Assembly (NCBI GenBank): GCA_018712725.1
Contig: DVGN01000052.1
Location: forward strand, 1-46,199
Source of the DNA: Candidatus Scatosoma pullicola
GTDB taxonomy: Bacteria; Bacillota; Clostridia; Christensenellales; Borkfalkiaceae
Direction: 5' to 3'
Length of the DNA stretch: 46,199 nt
Shown here piece by piece: positions 15,920-25,444 of this stretch. Every line of letters starts with the position of its first letter. Position 1 is the first letter of the stretch. The notes under the pieces are model-generated. The model ran no database searches. It had not been told where the DNA came from and saw only the letters and a list, made by a program, of their open reading frames with translations. Made by a program: the position numbers and the translations under genes.

Positions 15920-17269
15920 ATGAGGGAATTTTTGAAAAAGTGTCGTTTCGCACCCCTTCTGGCGGGTGCGTTTTTCTTTCTCGCCGCCCCGTTTTTCGCG
16001 GCGACGGCGCAGAGGGGCGGGGGTCCGGAAGGCGCGGGGGCGGCGTATGCGGTATGCGCGGCGGCGGAAAAGCGGGAGACGGGCAGGGTGCCAAAAGGGG
16101 TGACGGTGGACGGCGTACCCGTCGGCGGCATGCCCAAAAGGCGGGCGGAAAGGCTGCTTCGGGGGCTTCTCGAAGGGAAAAATCCCGTCCTCGTCGTGAT
16201 CTCTCCCGCGGGCAGGTATTCGTTTGCGGGCGCGGAGATCGGTTTTTCGGACAATTTCCGGGAAATTCTGGCGGGGGCGGAAAAAGGGGGAAGCTACGTT
16301 TCCGAAATCCGGTATTTTCTCAAAGGAGAGGCGGAACAGGCGGAATTCATCTGCGCCAACGCCCGCCGCCCCGCCGTCGACGCGGAGGTGCAGTTTTCCG
16401 CCGCCGGCTTTTCCTATACGTCGGAACAGAGAGGCACCGCCTGCGACGGGGAAGGGCTGCTTCGGGACATCCGCGCGTCGCTCGCCGCCGGTCCGCGGGA
16501 GGAGGGCGGGGAATGGCGGTTTGCCGAAGTCTCTCTGCGCACCCGCGCCCTGACCCCCGAAAAGACGCTTGCCTCCCTGAAAAGGGACACGAAAAAAATA
16601 TCTTCGTTCGCGACTTATTTCAATGCGGAGGACAGGGGCAGGAGCGGGAACATCGCCCTGGCGGCATCGCGGATAGACGGAACCGTTCTCCCGCCGCAGG
16701 GGGAATTTTCCTTCAACGCCGCCGTGGGGGAGAGGACGGAGAAAAACGGGTTTCAGACGGCGAAGGTCATTCTGGACGGGGAGTTCGTCTCGGGCGTGGG
16801 CGGCGGCGTGTGCCAGGTGAGCACCACGCTGTACAACGCGGCGATCCGCGCGGGGATGAAAATTACGGCACGGAAGCCCCATTCCCTGGCGGTGCATTAC
16901 GTGCCGCCCTCCTGCGACGCGATGGTCTCTTCCGCCACCGATTTCCGCTTCCGCAACACCCGCCCCTATCCCGTCTACCTCTCCGCGAAGGTGTCGGACG
17001 GCAGCATCCGTATTGCCTTTTACGGCAGGGACGAAGGGTACAGGTACGAGCTCGTCAGCGAAACGCTGGGGGAAATAGAGCCGCCTCCGCCCGTCGAGAA
17101 GACGGGAAATTACGAAGGGGTCATCCGGGAGGGCAAGCCGGGATTGAAGAGCACGGCATATCTGGAAACGTATAAAAACGGGAAGCTGATCAGACGGGAA
17201 AAGCTGCGCACGGATACCTATGCGCCCATCCGCGGCATCGTGGGCGTCCTGCGGGAGGGAACGGAATAA
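15920..17269 (+). CDS. VanW-family protein, membrane-anchored or secreted
   Basis: A 449-residue protein with a short basic N-terminus and one hydrophobic segment (about 10-30), a signal anchor or signal peptide. A region with VTVDGVPVGGMPKRRAERLL (about 60-80) resembles the peptidoglycan-binding-type repeat found before VanW domains in Clostridia. The VanW domain spans about 235-360 and shows GEFSFNAAVGERT, GGGVCQVSTTLYNAA and HSLAVHYVPP. A G5-like segment ends the protein. VanW-family proteins are widespread in spore formers; the biochemical role is unknown, and presence alone does not mean vancomycin resistance. The upstream ribosome site is only a G-run. No partner gene is evident. Confidence 0.85.
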   Translation: MREFLKKCRFAPLLAGAFFFLAAPFFAATAQRGGGPEGAGAAYAVCAAAEKRETGRVPKGVTVDGVPVGGMPKRRAERLLRGLLEGKNPVLVVISPAGRYSFAGAEIGFSDNFREILAGAEKGGSYVSEIRYFLKGEAEQAEFICANARRPAVDAEVQFSAAGFSYTSEQRGTACDGEGLLRDIRASLAAGPREEGGEWRFAEVSLRTRALTPEKTLASLKRDTKKISSFATYFNAEDRGRSGNIALAASRIDGTVLPPQGEFSFNAAVGERTEKNGFQTAKVILDGEFVSGVGGGVCQVSTTLYNAAIRAGMKITARKPHSLAVHYVPPSCDAMVSSATDFRFRNTRPYPVYLSAKVSDGSIRIAFYGRDEGYRYELVSETLGEIEPPPPVEKTGNYEGVIREGKPGLKSTAYLETYKNGKLIRREKLRTDTYAPIRGIVGVLREGTE

Positions 17270-17320
17270 AACAGTTCATTCCGTTTCCGGAATAGCGAAG
17301 ATTTTTTTGCCCGCTTCGTG

Positions 17321-17326
17321 TATAAT
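17321..17326 (+). promoter_or_regulatory. Probable -10 box of the small Cys protein gene
   Basis: TATAAT lies 35 bp before the start codon; the -35 region is poor. An ATTCCG/CGGAAT hairpin (17278-17293) lies just upstream, followed after 8 bases by a T-run, so it may end the VanW-family transcript. Confidence 0.45.
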
Positions 17327-17360
17327 GGTGTCATAAAACTTTTCGGAGGGATAAAGAATC

Positions 17361-17645
17361 ATGAAAGATTGCGTAAATTGTCGGCTCCACGAAACTTATT
17401 ATACCAAGTGCGGTATAAAGTTCTATCGCGAAAAAGTGGGAAAATGTTTTCTGCTGCAAAAGACGACGGAAAATCATGACCGCTGTGACGGCTGGAAGAG
17501 AAAATATTCGGAGGGACACAGGAATCTGAATAAGAGAAATGCGCGGCATTATCTGGAAAAAATTTCCGAAGACCTGTCTCAGATCGCGCAGATACTCGAA
17601 GAGGACGCCGAAGAAAGGCGGGAGGAAGAGCGGGAAAAAGCGTGA
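17361..17645 (+). CDS. Small cysteine-containing protein of unknown function
   Basis: A 94-residue protein with no family I recognise. Five cysteines lie in the first half: C4 and C7 as a CVNC pair, then C17, C29 and C42. The second half is a charged helix ending in a run of Glu and Arg (EEDAEERREEEREKA), probably a coiled coil or flexible tail. The spacing could suit a zinc site, but this is inference. There is no signal peptide. It has its own -10 box, a GGAGGG ribosome site 10 nt before the ATG, and an intrinsic terminator behind it, so it is a single-gene unit and likely real. Confidence 0.7.
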   Translation: MKDCVNCRLHETYYTKCGIKFYREKVGKCFLLQKTTENHDRCDGWKRKYSEGHRNLNKRNARHYLEKISEDLSQIAQILEEDAEERREEEREKA

Positions 17646-17650
17646 GAAAG

Positions 17651-17699
17651 AGAGCGGGGAGAGAGATGCGGAAGGGCGGAACTCCTCCGCTCTTTTTTT
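17651..17699 (+). terminator. Intrinsic terminator after the small Cys protein gene
   Basis: AGAGCGG (17651-17657) pairs with CCGCTCT (17687-17693), with further pairing inside, followed by a run of T. Confidence 0.75.
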
Positions 17700-17745
17700 A
17701 TGCGAAAAAAATCGATAAACCGACAAAGAAAATGCGGCGAAACAT

Positions 17746-17774
17746 TTGTGTTTTTCGCGGAAAAATGTTATAAT
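17746..17774 (+). promoter_or_regulatory. Promoter of asnS
   Basis: TTGTGT (17746-17751), a 17-bp spacer, then TATAAT (17769-17774). The leader to the first ATG is only about 30 bp, so there is no room for a T-box. Confidence 0.75.
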
Positions 17775-17807
17775 AAAATGGTATAAATCATCGGGAGGGG
17801 CATATAT

Positions 17808-19256
17808 ATGCCGCGAGGCGCGGAAAAATGCCCTTTTCCCTTCGGAGAACGTGAAATTACCATGGAGAGAATTTTGTTGAAAGACCTTTCCGCGCACATC
17901 GCGGAATACGACGGCAAGACCGTCACGGTGGCGGGCTGGGCGCGCACGATACGCGATTCCAAGGCGTTCGGTTTTATCGAACTCAACGACGGCAGTATGT
18001 TCAAAAACACGCAGATCGTGTTCGAGCGGGCGTCGCTTGAAAATTACGACGAGATCGCGCACGAAAACGTGGGCGCGGCGCTTATCGTGACGGGAAAGGC
18101 GGTCGCCACCCCCGAAAACAAGCAGCCTTACGAGATCAAGGCGGAGAAAATACTGGTGGAGGGGGAGTCGGCGCCCGATTATCCCCTGCAAAAGAAGCGG
18201 CACACGGTGGAGTTCTTGCGCGGCATCGCCCATCTGCGCCCCCGCACCAATCTCTTTTCCGCGGTGTTCCGCGTGCGCAGCGAGACGGCGTTCGCCATCC
18301 ACGAATTTTTCCACAGCCGCGGATTTGTATACGTGCACACCCCCATCATCACGGGCAGCGACTGCGAAGGCGCGGGCGGGATGTTTCAGGTGACCACTTT
18401 GGATCTGGACGCCATGGCGAAGTCCAGAGAGGGCAAAGGGGTGGATTATAAACAGGATTTCTTCGGCAAGAAGGCGAGCATCACCGGCTCCGGACAGCTG
18501 CACGGGGAGACGTTCGCGATGGCGTTCGGGAACATCTATACCTTCGGCCCCACCTTCCGCAGCGAGAAGTCCAACACCTCCCGCCACGCGGCGGAATTCT
18601 GGATGATCGAGCCGGAAATGGCGTTCTGCGACCTGAAAGGGGACATGGACGTCGCGGAGGCGATGGTAAAGTCGGTCATCGCCCACGTGCGCGGGACCTG
18701 CCCGGACGAGCTGGAATTTCTCAACAAATTCGTGGACAACGGGCTTCTGGAACGGCTGAAAAACGTCGCGGAAAACGACTTCGTCCGCCTTTCCTATACC
18801 GAAGCGATCGACATCCTCAAAGCGCATGCGGAGGAGTTTGAGGACAAGGACATCTTCTGGGGCAAGGATCTGCAGAGCGAACACGAGCGGTATCTCACCG
18901 AAAAAGTGTATAAAAAACCGGTGTTCCTCACCGATTATCCCAAGGAAATCAAGTCCTATTACATGAAGCAGAACGCGGACGGAAAGACGGTGGCGGCGGC
19001 GGATCTTCTGGTGCCCGGCATCGGGGAACTCATCGGCGGCTCCCAGCGCGAAGACGATTACGAAAAGTTGAAGGCGCGCATGGCGGAATGCAATATTCCC
19101 GCGGAGGACTGGTATCTCGATCTGCGCCGTTACGGCGGCGCCACGCACAGCGGCTTCGGGCTGGGCTTCGAGCGCATGGTGATGTACCTCACGGGGGTGA
19201 GCAATATAAGGGATGTTATCCCTTTCCCCCGCACCGTGGGGAGTCTTGAGTTTTGA
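17808..19256 (+). CDS. asnS: Asparaginyl-tRNA synthetase
   Basis: A class IIb synthetase that charges tRNA-Asn. The anticodon-binding OB fold is at the N-terminus ([25 protein letters not shown]). The class II core follows with motif 2 ([20 protein letters not shown]) and motif 3 ([15 protein letters not shown]). The end [10 protein letters not shown] is typical of AsnRS. From ATG 17808 it has 482 residues. That start has a strong GGGAGGGG site 7 nt away but adds 18 residues ([18 protein letters not shown]) before the family-like start MERILLKDL at ATG 17862, whose GGAG is 14 nt away. I prefer 17808 on the ribosome site; the shorter form is possible. Confidence 0.93.
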   Translation: MPRGAEKCPFPFGEREITMERILLKDLSAHIAEYDGKTVTVAGWARTIRDSKAFGFIELNDGSMFKNTQIVFERASLENYDEIAHENVGAALIVTGKAVATPENKQPYEIKAEKILVEGESAPDYPLQKKRHTVEFLRGIAHLRPRTNLFSAVFRVRSETAFAIHEFFHSRGFVYVHTPIITGSDCEGAGGMFQVTTLDLDAMAKSREGKGVDYKQDFFGKKASITGSGQLHGETFAMAFGNIYTFGPTFRSEKSNTSRHAAEFWMIEPEMAFCDLKGDMDVAEAMVKSVIAHVRGTCPDELEFLNKFVDNGLLERLKNVAENDFVRLSYTEAIDILKAHAEEFEDKDIFWGKDLQSEHERYLTEKVYKKPVFLTDYPKEIKSYYMKQNADGKTVAAADLLVPGIGELIGGSQREDDYEKLKARMAECNIPAEDWYLDLRRYGGATHSGFGLGFERMVMYLTGVSNIRDVIPFPRTVGSLEF

Positions 19257-19260
19257 TCGG

Positions 19261-19770
19261 GCGAAACGCGGAATAAGGGCGCATCTTGCGCCCTCACCGG
19301 TATTCCCCTTGCTCATTTACGTATAAGTAAAATCGCTGCGGTGAACCTTCCGGTTTCGGGCGCAATCTGCAACCCTTCTCCACGTTTTAACGTAACCGGA
19401 TTCGTTCTATTCGGGCGAAACGCGTATCTACGTCGCAATACATTGTCGGGCTTGCGTTTTGCCTTGTTCATTTACGTCTAAGTAAACTCACGGCGGCAAA
19501 TCCGCTCCCTTCGCGCATAACTTGTATCTACGCGTTTTGACGGTGACTTTTCTTGTTTATTCAAACGAAACGCGGTATAAGGGCGCATCTTGCGCCCTCA
19601 CCGGTATTCCCCTTGCTCATTTACGTATAAGTAAAATCGCTGCGGGGAACCTTCCGGCTTCGGGCGCAATCTGCAACCCTTCTCCGCGTTTTAACGGTTC
19701 ACGTTTTCGCTCGACAGAGCGAAACGCGTATATACTACGCAATATATTGTCGCCCTTGCGTTTTTGCCCC
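19261..19770. repeat. Tandem array of ~150-bp repeat units (right copy)
   Basis: Starts 4 bp after the asnS stop codon. Units open with GCGAAACGCG (or ACGAAACGCG) at 19261, 19415, 19565 and 19719, giving lengths of 154, 150 and 154 bp and a cut-off last unit. The order is type A (with the GGGCGCA/TGCGCCC hairpin), type B (GTATCTACGTCGCAATAC), type A, partial type B. It clearly belongs to the same family as 1-490. No gene was recognised. Confidence 0.87.
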
Positions 19771-19777
19771 ATCACAA

Positions 19778-19873
19778 TGCCTCCCTTTATGATAGGAGAG
19801 TGTCGAGCCCACTATCCATGCCTCCCCTTATGGTAAGGGGAGGTGTCACGGAGTGACGGAGGGGATAAGAAAG
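19778..19873. repeat. REP-like palindromic repeats before plsX
   Basis: A degenerate unit (19778-19815) is followed by a complete one (19820-19873) with the CCTCCCCTT/AAGGGGAGG stem, the GTCAC/GTGAC hairpin and the GGAGGGGATAAG tail. About 90 bp without a recognised promoter separate it from plsX. Confidence 0.8.
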
Positions 19874-19960
19874 TTTGTCTTCGATATAACAAATCGGAAA
19901 GCGGAATAAATCCGCAAAAAGGGCATCGTGTTTTTTGCCCTTACTATTTTCGGAGGTCAT

Positions 19961-21016
19961 ATGGTAAAGATCGTCATAGACGCGATGGGCGGGGATTTCG
20001 CGCCCGCCGCACAGGTAGGGGGCGCCGTGGAGGCGCTCCGCCGGGATAAGGACATTTCCGTTCTCCTCGTCGGCGACGAGGGAAAAATCCGCGAAGAGCT
20101 CGCCAAAGGGGAATACGATTCTTCCCGCGTGGAGATCGTACACGCCCCCGAAGTCATCACCAACGACGACATCCCCACCAAGGCGGTGCGCGCGAAGAAA
20201 AATTCTTCCACCGTCGTCTCCTTCAACCTCCTGCGGGAGGGGAAGGCGGATGCCCTGGTCTCTTCGGGCGCGACGGGCGCCGTCCTGACGGCGGCGGTCC
20301 TGCTTCTGGGCAGGATCAAGGGGATTTCCCGCCCCGCGCTCTGTCCGCGCATCCCCAACTTGCGGGGCACGGGCACCCTTTTGTGCGACTGCGGCGCCAA
20401 CGTCGAGTGCAAGCCCGTCAATCTCGTGCATTTCGCGATGATGGCGACGGCGTACGCGCAGGCGGCGTTCGGCATGCCTTCGCCCAAAGTGGGGCTTCTG
20501 AACAACGGCACGGAAGATCACAAGGGCGACCCCATGCACCAGGAAGCGAACGCCCTTTTGAAAAAACTCTCCTGCATCGACTACATCGGCAACGTCGAAG
20601 GCAGGGACATCATGGCGGGGGAAGCGGACGTCGTGGTGGCGGACGGCTTTACGGGCAACATCGCCTTGAAGTCGGTGGAGGGCTGCGGCAAGGCGATCAG
20701 CGGCATCATGAAGCAGCAGTTCAAAAAGAATATTTTCACCAAACTGCGCGCCGCGCTCGTGTACGACGTCATCAAGAACATCAGGAACGCCGCCGATTAC
20801 GAAAAGATGGGGGGCGCGATGTTCCTGGGGCTGAAAAAGGCGGTCGTGAAGGCGCACGGCAACTCCAGGGCGAACGGATTTTCCATCTGCGTGCGGCAGG
20901 CGGCGGACGCCGTCCGGGGCGGCATGGTGGAAAAGATACAGAAGATGCTGGAAGAGACCGCTCAGGCGGAAGAGGGCGCGGAAGAGGGCGCGCCGGCGGG
21001 GGCGGAGAATGCGTGA
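19961..21016 (+). CDS. plsX: Phosphate acyltransferase PlsX
   Basis: A 351-residue peripheral membrane enzyme that makes acyl phosphate from acyl-ACP, feeding PlsY in phospholipid synthesis. Typical features are the start MVKIVIDAMGGDFAP, VSSGATGAVLTAA, the RPALCPRIP segment, and VVADGFTGNIALKSVEG. The last 20 residues are Ala/Glu-rich and extend a little past the usual end. The ATG at 19961 follows GGAGGT at 19952-19957; the frame is open 11 codons upstream without a site. It overlaps rnc by 8 bp. In many Firmicutes fabD, fabG and acpP lie between plsX and rnc; they are absent here. Confidence 0.96.
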   Translation: MVKIVIDAMGGDFAPAAQVGGAVEALRRDKDISVLLVGDEGKIREELAKGEYDSSRVEIVHAPEVITNDDIPTKAVRAKKNSSTVVSFNLLREGKADALVSSGATGAVLTAAVLLLGRIKGISRPALCPRIPNLRGTGTLLCDCGANVECKPVNLVHFAMMATAYAQAAFGMPSPKVGLLNNGTEDHKGDPMHQEANALLKKLSCIDYIGNVEGRDIMAGEADVVVADGFTGNIALKSVEGCGKAISGIMKQQFKKNIFTKLRAALVYDVIKNIRNAADYEKMGGAMFLGLKKAVVKAHGNSRANGFSICVRQAADAVRGGMVEKIQKMLEETAQAEEGAEEGAPAGAENA

Positions 21017-21719
21017 GACCTTTCTTGCCGACGCCGAAAGCCGGATCGGGTTCTGCTTTTCGGACAAGTCCCTGCTCCGGCTGGCGCTCACCCATTCCAC
21101 CTGGTCCAACGCGCACGGCGGCGGCAACAACGAGCGGCTGGAATTTCTCGGCGACGCCGTTCTGGAACTCATCGTCTCCGAGCGGCTGTACCGCATGGAG
21201 GAGAGGGGCAGGACGGCGAGCGAAGGGGAGATGACGGAGATGCGGCAGCGGCTGGTGAGCGGAAGCGCGCTCGCCGCGGCGGCGCGGAGGCTGGGGCTGG
21301 GGGAATACCTGCGGTTTGAAGGCGGGGCTTCCAACGTCGGCGAAAAGACGATTTCCAGCCTGTTCGAAGCGCTCGTCGCCGCCATCTATCTCGATCCGGA
21401 CGGGGGGTATCCCGCGGCGGAGAGATTCGTGCTCGAAAATCTGGAACTGACGGGCGGGGAGAACTACAAGAACCGCTTACAGGAGTATATGCAGGCGCAG
21501 CCGGGGGGCGAGATGCCCGAATACGGCGAAGCGCACAAGACGGGCGAGGATCACGCGCCCGTCTGGACGGCGACCGTCCGCGCGGGCGGACTGGCCGCGG
21601 AGGGGACGGGCAAGAGCATTTCCGCCGCGGAACAGGAAGCGGCGAAAAAAATGCTCGGACTTCTCGCGCGGGGCGAGAATGCGAAAATATCGGGAGAGAC
21701 CGGAAAAAATAAGGAGTAA
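21009..21719 (+). CDS. rnc: Ribonuclease III
   Basis: A 236-residue double-strand-specific endonuclease for rRNA and mRNA processing. The catalytic signature NNERLEFLGDAVLEL is near 38-52, and the second acidic site is in SSLFEALVAAIYLD. The dsRNA-binding domain spans about 155-222 (ENYKNRLQEYMQ to EAAKKMLGLL). Length is standard. It overlaps plsX by 8 bp, and smc starts 5 bp after its stop, so plsX-rnc-smc form one operon. Confidence 0.96.
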   Translation: MRETFLADAESRIGFCFSDKSLLRLALTHSTWSNAHGGGNNERLEFLGDAVLELIVSERLYRMEERGRTASEGEMTEMRQRLVSGSALAAAARRLGLGEYLRFEGGASNVGEKTISSLFEALVAAIYLDPDGGYPAAERFVLENLELTGGENYKNRLQEYMQAQPGGEMPEYGEAHKTGEDHAPVWTATVRAGGLAAEGTGKSISAAEQEAAKKMLGLLARGENAKISGETGKNKE

Positions 21720-21724
21720 AGGCT

Positions 21725-24700
21725 TTGGATCTGAAAGAAATTCAACTTGTCGGCTTCAAATCGTTCGCGGATAAGACGACCATCCGCTTCGACGACGGCG
21801 TAACGTGCATCGTGGGTCCCAACGGCTGCGGCAAGAGCAACGTGGCGGACGCGGTGCGCTGGGTTTTGGGCGAGCAGTCGGCGAAGTCCCTGCGCGGGAC
21901 GAACATGCAGGACGTCATCTTCAACGGCACGGAGACGCGGAAGGCGCAGTCGTTTTGCGAAGTCACGCTGCTGTTCGACAACAGCAAGCACATCTTTGAT
22001 TTGGACGCGCCCGAAGTGGGGATGACCCGCCGTCTGTACCGCAGCGGCGAGAGCAAGTATCTCGTCAACGGGCAGCCCAGCCGTCTGAAAGACATCGTAG
22101 CCCTCTTCCACGGCGTGGGGCTGGGCAAAGAGGGGTATTCCATCATCGGGCAGGGCAAGGTGGCGCAGATCATGAGCGCCCGTCCCGAAGACCGCCGCCC
22201 CATCTTCGAAGAGGCGATCGGGCTGATGGTGTGCAAAAAGCGCAAGCAGGAGATCGAAAACAAGCTGGGCGAGTCCAATTCCGACCTGTTCATCTACCGC
22301 CAGCGCATCGACGAAGCGGAGCGCCGTCTGGGGCCGATGGCGAAACAGGCGGAAGCGGCGCGGGAATACAACGAATATTCCGAATCGCTGAAAATCAACG
22401 AGGCGAATACCTACATATTCCGCTACGAAAACGCGGAGGGGGAGAAGGAAAAGTACAAAAAGGACATCGCGTCCATCTCCGACCAGATCATCTCCCTCAA
22501 CACGCAGGTGGAGAAAATCAACCGCCAGACGGAGGACAACCGCGCCAAGATCGCTTCGGCGGACGCGCAGCTCTCCGAGCTCAACGACCGCCGCGTGGAA
22601 CTCTCCGTGGGCAACGAGCGCAAGGACGGCGAACTCAAACTCGTGCGCGAGCGGATCGGCACCTATCGTTCCAAGATCTCCGAAGCGACGGACGTGCTCG
22701 AATCGGGCAGAGTGCGCATCGGCGAGATCGACGACGAGACGGCGAAGGGCGCCCAGCGCCGCAAGGAGGGAGCCGCCCGCATCGCGGCGATCGAAAACGA
22801 AACGGACGTGCTGCGTTCGGCGATTTCCGCGCTCGACAACAAGATCGCGGTGTTCGAGCGGCTGACGGACGAAAAGCAGATGAGCCAGCTCTCTTCCGCG
22901 GAGGACCTGTCCGAACTCAAAAAGAACCTCGGCACCCTGTCCGCCCGCAAAGAGGCGACGGAGGAGCGGATCAGGGAAGTCAACGCCGCCGTCGCGAAGA
23001 GCGAAGACCGCAAGGAAAAATTGCAGGAGGAGCTGTCCGCCGTCCGCTCCGACCTCAAAAAGCTGAAAGAGTTCACGTCTACGGGCACGCGGGCGATCGA
23101 AGACAGGACGGAAGAGGTGCGCGAAATGCAGCTCACCGTCAACCAGTTCAACCAGGATCTGTTCACCGCCAACGGGCAGATCGCCTCCCTCAAAGACAGC
23201 CTGGAAGTGTACATAAACTTAAAGAACCGCTTCGAAGGGTATAAGGATTCGGTGCGGCGGCTTCTGTCCGTCTCCAAGACCAATCCGGACGTCGGCAACC
23301 GCCTGAAAGGGGCGCTGGCGGACATCGTGCGCACCGAACAGAAATACGAAATCGCCATCGAAACGGCGTTCGGCGGCGCGATGCAGAACGTCGTCACGGC
23401 GACGAGCGACGACGCCCGCTATCTCATCGAATACCTCAAACGCACCAACGGCGGCATCGTCACCTTCCTGCCCGTTTCCAGCATGCGCCCCCGTCCGGAC
23501 ACCCGGGAAATTCAGCGCGCGGTCAGCGAGCGGGGGGCGATGGGTCTCGCCACCGAGCTGGTGCAGTACGACGAATATTATTATAACGTCATCTCCAACC
23601 TCCTGGGCAACACCCTCATCTGCGACACCATCGCCAATGCCAACACGATCGCCAAGAAATACGGCAACTCCTTCAAGATCGTGACGCTGGACGGGGACAT
23701 CGTGCAGACGAGCGGCGCCATGACGGGCGGCAGCCGCAGAAAGGAAAGCGGCTCCCTCCTCTCCAACGAGCGCAAGATCCAGGAGTGCAAGGAAAACATC
23801 CTGCGCAAGCAGAAATACATCGAAAAACTCAAAGCGGCGATCGCCGACAGCGAAAAGGAACGGGAAAAGGCGGAGGCGGAACTGCAAAAGCTCCGCGACA
23901 AATACCAATCCTCTTTGAGCGAGCAGGCGGCGCTCGAACAGCGGGAGTCGGCGCTCGAAGAGCAGATCCGGAATGCGGAATCGGACATCGCCGTCTACCG
24001 CGAAGCGCTCGCCGAGCTGGAAAACAAACTCAAACAGCTCAAATTCGAAGAGGAAAATTCCTCCCGCAGCGAAGAGGAGCTCAATTCCATGCGCGCGGAC
24101 GCGGCGGAGGAACTCTCTTCCCAGCGCAGCCAGTGCGACAAGTTCCGCGCGGAGCGCGAAGAAAAGAGCAGGAAACTGCACGATCTGGAAGTGGAATACG
24201 CCTCTCTCGGCTCTACCCTCAAAAAGGACGAAGAGAACGCCGCCCGTCTCGCCGCCGAGAAAGAGGATCTCGTAAAGCGCATTCTCGAAACGGAGGAGTC
24301 CCGCAAGGACATCCAGGCGAAGCTCAACGAGCTGGAAGAGGTGGCGCAGGAAAAGGAACTCACCGAAGAGGAGCGGGCGGCGGTGCAGGAGATCGTGGAC
24401 AAAATCGCCGCGCTCTCCGCGCAGAAGGAGGAGATCAACACTCGCCAGGCGGCGCTCGACGAAGAAAAGACCTCCTTGCAGGAGCGCATTTCCAAACAGT
24501 CGGACAAGCGGTATCGCTGCGAAATCGAAATCAGCAAGATCGACACCAATCTCGAAAACATGCGCCAGCGCATCGACGAAGCGTATCATCTCGACTACGA
24601 AGGCTGTCTGCCCCTCCGCAAGGAGCATTTCGACCCCGAAGAGGCGGCGACGACCATCGTCGTCTTAAAGCGCAAGATCACGATGCTCGGCGCGGTCAAT

Positions 24701-25330
24701 CCCAACGCCGTGGAGGAGTACGAAGAGGAGAAGAAGCACTACGACGAGATGGTCACCCAGCGGGACGATCTGCAGAAGGCGATCGAAGACCTCAACGTCG
24801 CCCTGGGCGAGATCCGGGACGAGATGCTCAAACGCTTCAACGAAGGCTTCGACGAAATCAACGAGAATTTCAAGATCATCTTCAAGGAACTGTTCGGCGG
24901 CGGCAAGGCGGAGCTGCAGATGGACTACGTGGAAGGGGAGGATCCGCTGGACGCGGGCGTGGAGATCGTGGCGTGTCCGCCGGGCAAGAAACTCAGCAAA
25001 ATTTCCCTGCTTTCGGGCGGCGAACAGGCGCTGACGGCGATCGCCATCCTGTTTGCCATCCTCAAAACCCACCCCATGCCCTTCTGTATTCTCGACGAGA
25101 TCGAAGCGGCGCTCGACGACGCCAACGTCGATCGCTTCGCCTCCTATCTGAAACGATTCGCGGCGGAGACGCAGTTCATCGTCATCACCCACCGCAAGCC
25201 GACGATGAATCAGGCGGATTCCCTGTTCGGCGTCACCATGCAGGAGAAGGGAATTTCCAAACTCGTTTCCGTCAAACTGTCCGAAGTCGAAGAGAAACTC
25301 GGCCAGGGCACGGTGGAAAGTGTCGGCTGA
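21725..25330 (+). CDS. smc: Chromosome segregation protein SMC
   Basis: A 1201-residue condensin ATPase that, with ScpAB, folds and separates chromosomes. Walker A GPNGCGKSN is at 31-39. Two long coiled coils (about 170-500 and 680-1020) flank the hinge, which includes RLKGALADIVRTEQKYEIAI. The ABC signature LLSGGEQALTAIAILFAI and Walker B FCILDEIEAALDDANV are near the C-terminus. The start is a TTG at 21725, 8 nt after GGAG (21713-21716); it gives the family start MDLKEIQLVGFKSFADKT. The gene is complete. In Firmicutes ftsY normally follows directly; here four LRR genes come between. Confidence 0.97.
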   Translation: MDLKEIQLVGFKSFADKTTIRFDDGVTCIVGPNGCGKSNVADAVRWVLGEQSAKSLRGTNMQDVIFNGTETRKAQSFCEVTLLFDNSKHIFDLDAPEVGMTRRLYRSGESKYLVNGQPSRLKDIVALFHGVGLGKEGYSIIGQGKVAQIMSARPEDRRPIFEEAIGLMVCKKRKQEIENKLGESNSDLFIYRQRIDEAERRLGPMAKQAEAAREYNEYSESLKINEANTYIFRYENAEGEKEKYKKDIASISDQIISLNTQVEKINRQTEDNRAKIASADAQLSELNDRRVELSVGNERKDGELKLVRERIGTYRSKISEATDVLESGRVRIGEIDDETAKGAQRRKEGAARIAAIENETDVLRSAISALDNKIAVFERLTDEKQMSQLSSAEDLSELKKNLGTLSARKEATEERIREVNAAVAKSEDRKEKLQEELSAVRSDLKKLKEFTSTGTRAIEDRTEEVREMQLTVNQFNQDLFTANGQIASLKDSLEVYINLKNRFEGYKDSVRRLLSVSKTNPDVGNRLKGALADIVRTEQKYEIAIETAFGGAMQNVVTATSDDARYLIEYLKRTNGGIVTFLPVSSMRPRPDTREIQRAVSERGAMGLATELVQYDEYYYNVISNLLGNTLICDTIANANTIAKKYGNSFKIVTLDGDIVQTSGAMTGGSRRKESGSLLSNERKIQECKENILRKQKYIEKLKAAIADSEKEREKAEAELQKLRDKYQSSLSEQAALEQRESALEEQIRNAESDIAVYREALAELENKLKQLKFEEENSSRSEEELNSMRADAAEELSSQRSQCDKFRAEREEKSRKLHDLEVEYASLGSTLKKDEENAARLAAEKEDLVKRILETEESRKDIQAKLNELEEVAQEKELTEEERAAVQEIVDKIAALSAQKEEINTRQAALDEEKTSLQERISKQSDKRYRCEIEISKIDTNLENMRQRIDEAYHLDYEGCLPLRKEHFDPEEAATTIVVLKRKITMLGAVNPNAVEEYEEEKKHYDEMVTQRDDLQKAIEDLNVALGEIRDEMLKRFNEGFDEINENFKIIFKELFGGGKAELQMDYVEGEDPLDAGVEIVACPPGKKLSKISLLSGGEQALTAIAILFAILKTHPMPFCILDEIEAALDDANVDRFASYLKRFAAETQFIVITHRKPTMNQADSLFGVTMQEKGISKLVSVKLSEVEEKLGQGTVESVG

Positions 25331-25342
25331 CGCCCGGGCTTT

Positions 25343-25396
25343 CGGGGGGCGCGCAATTCGCGCCCCCCGTCGTTTGCCGCCCGCGGGGCGGCAAAA
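25343..25396. other. Two GC-rich hairpins between smc and the LRR genes
   Basis: CGGGGGGCGCG (25343-25353) pairs perfectly with CGCGCCCCCCG (25359-25369). Then TTTGCCGCCC (25373-25382) pairs with the following GGGCGGCAAA. No T-run follows, so termination on plus is uncertain; the stems may separate the smc and LRR messages or set a processing point. No clear promoter for the LRR genes was found. Confidence 0.5.
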
Positions 25397-25444
25397 AACA
25401 TATAAAAGCATATAAAAATTGCGCGGGAAAAGGAGAAGAAAGAG

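Noticed and set aside
25331..25444. A promoter for the LRR genes made from TTGCCG (25374) and TATAAA (25401)
   Set aside because: The spacing is 21 bp and the -35 lies within a stable hairpin, so it is not convincing.
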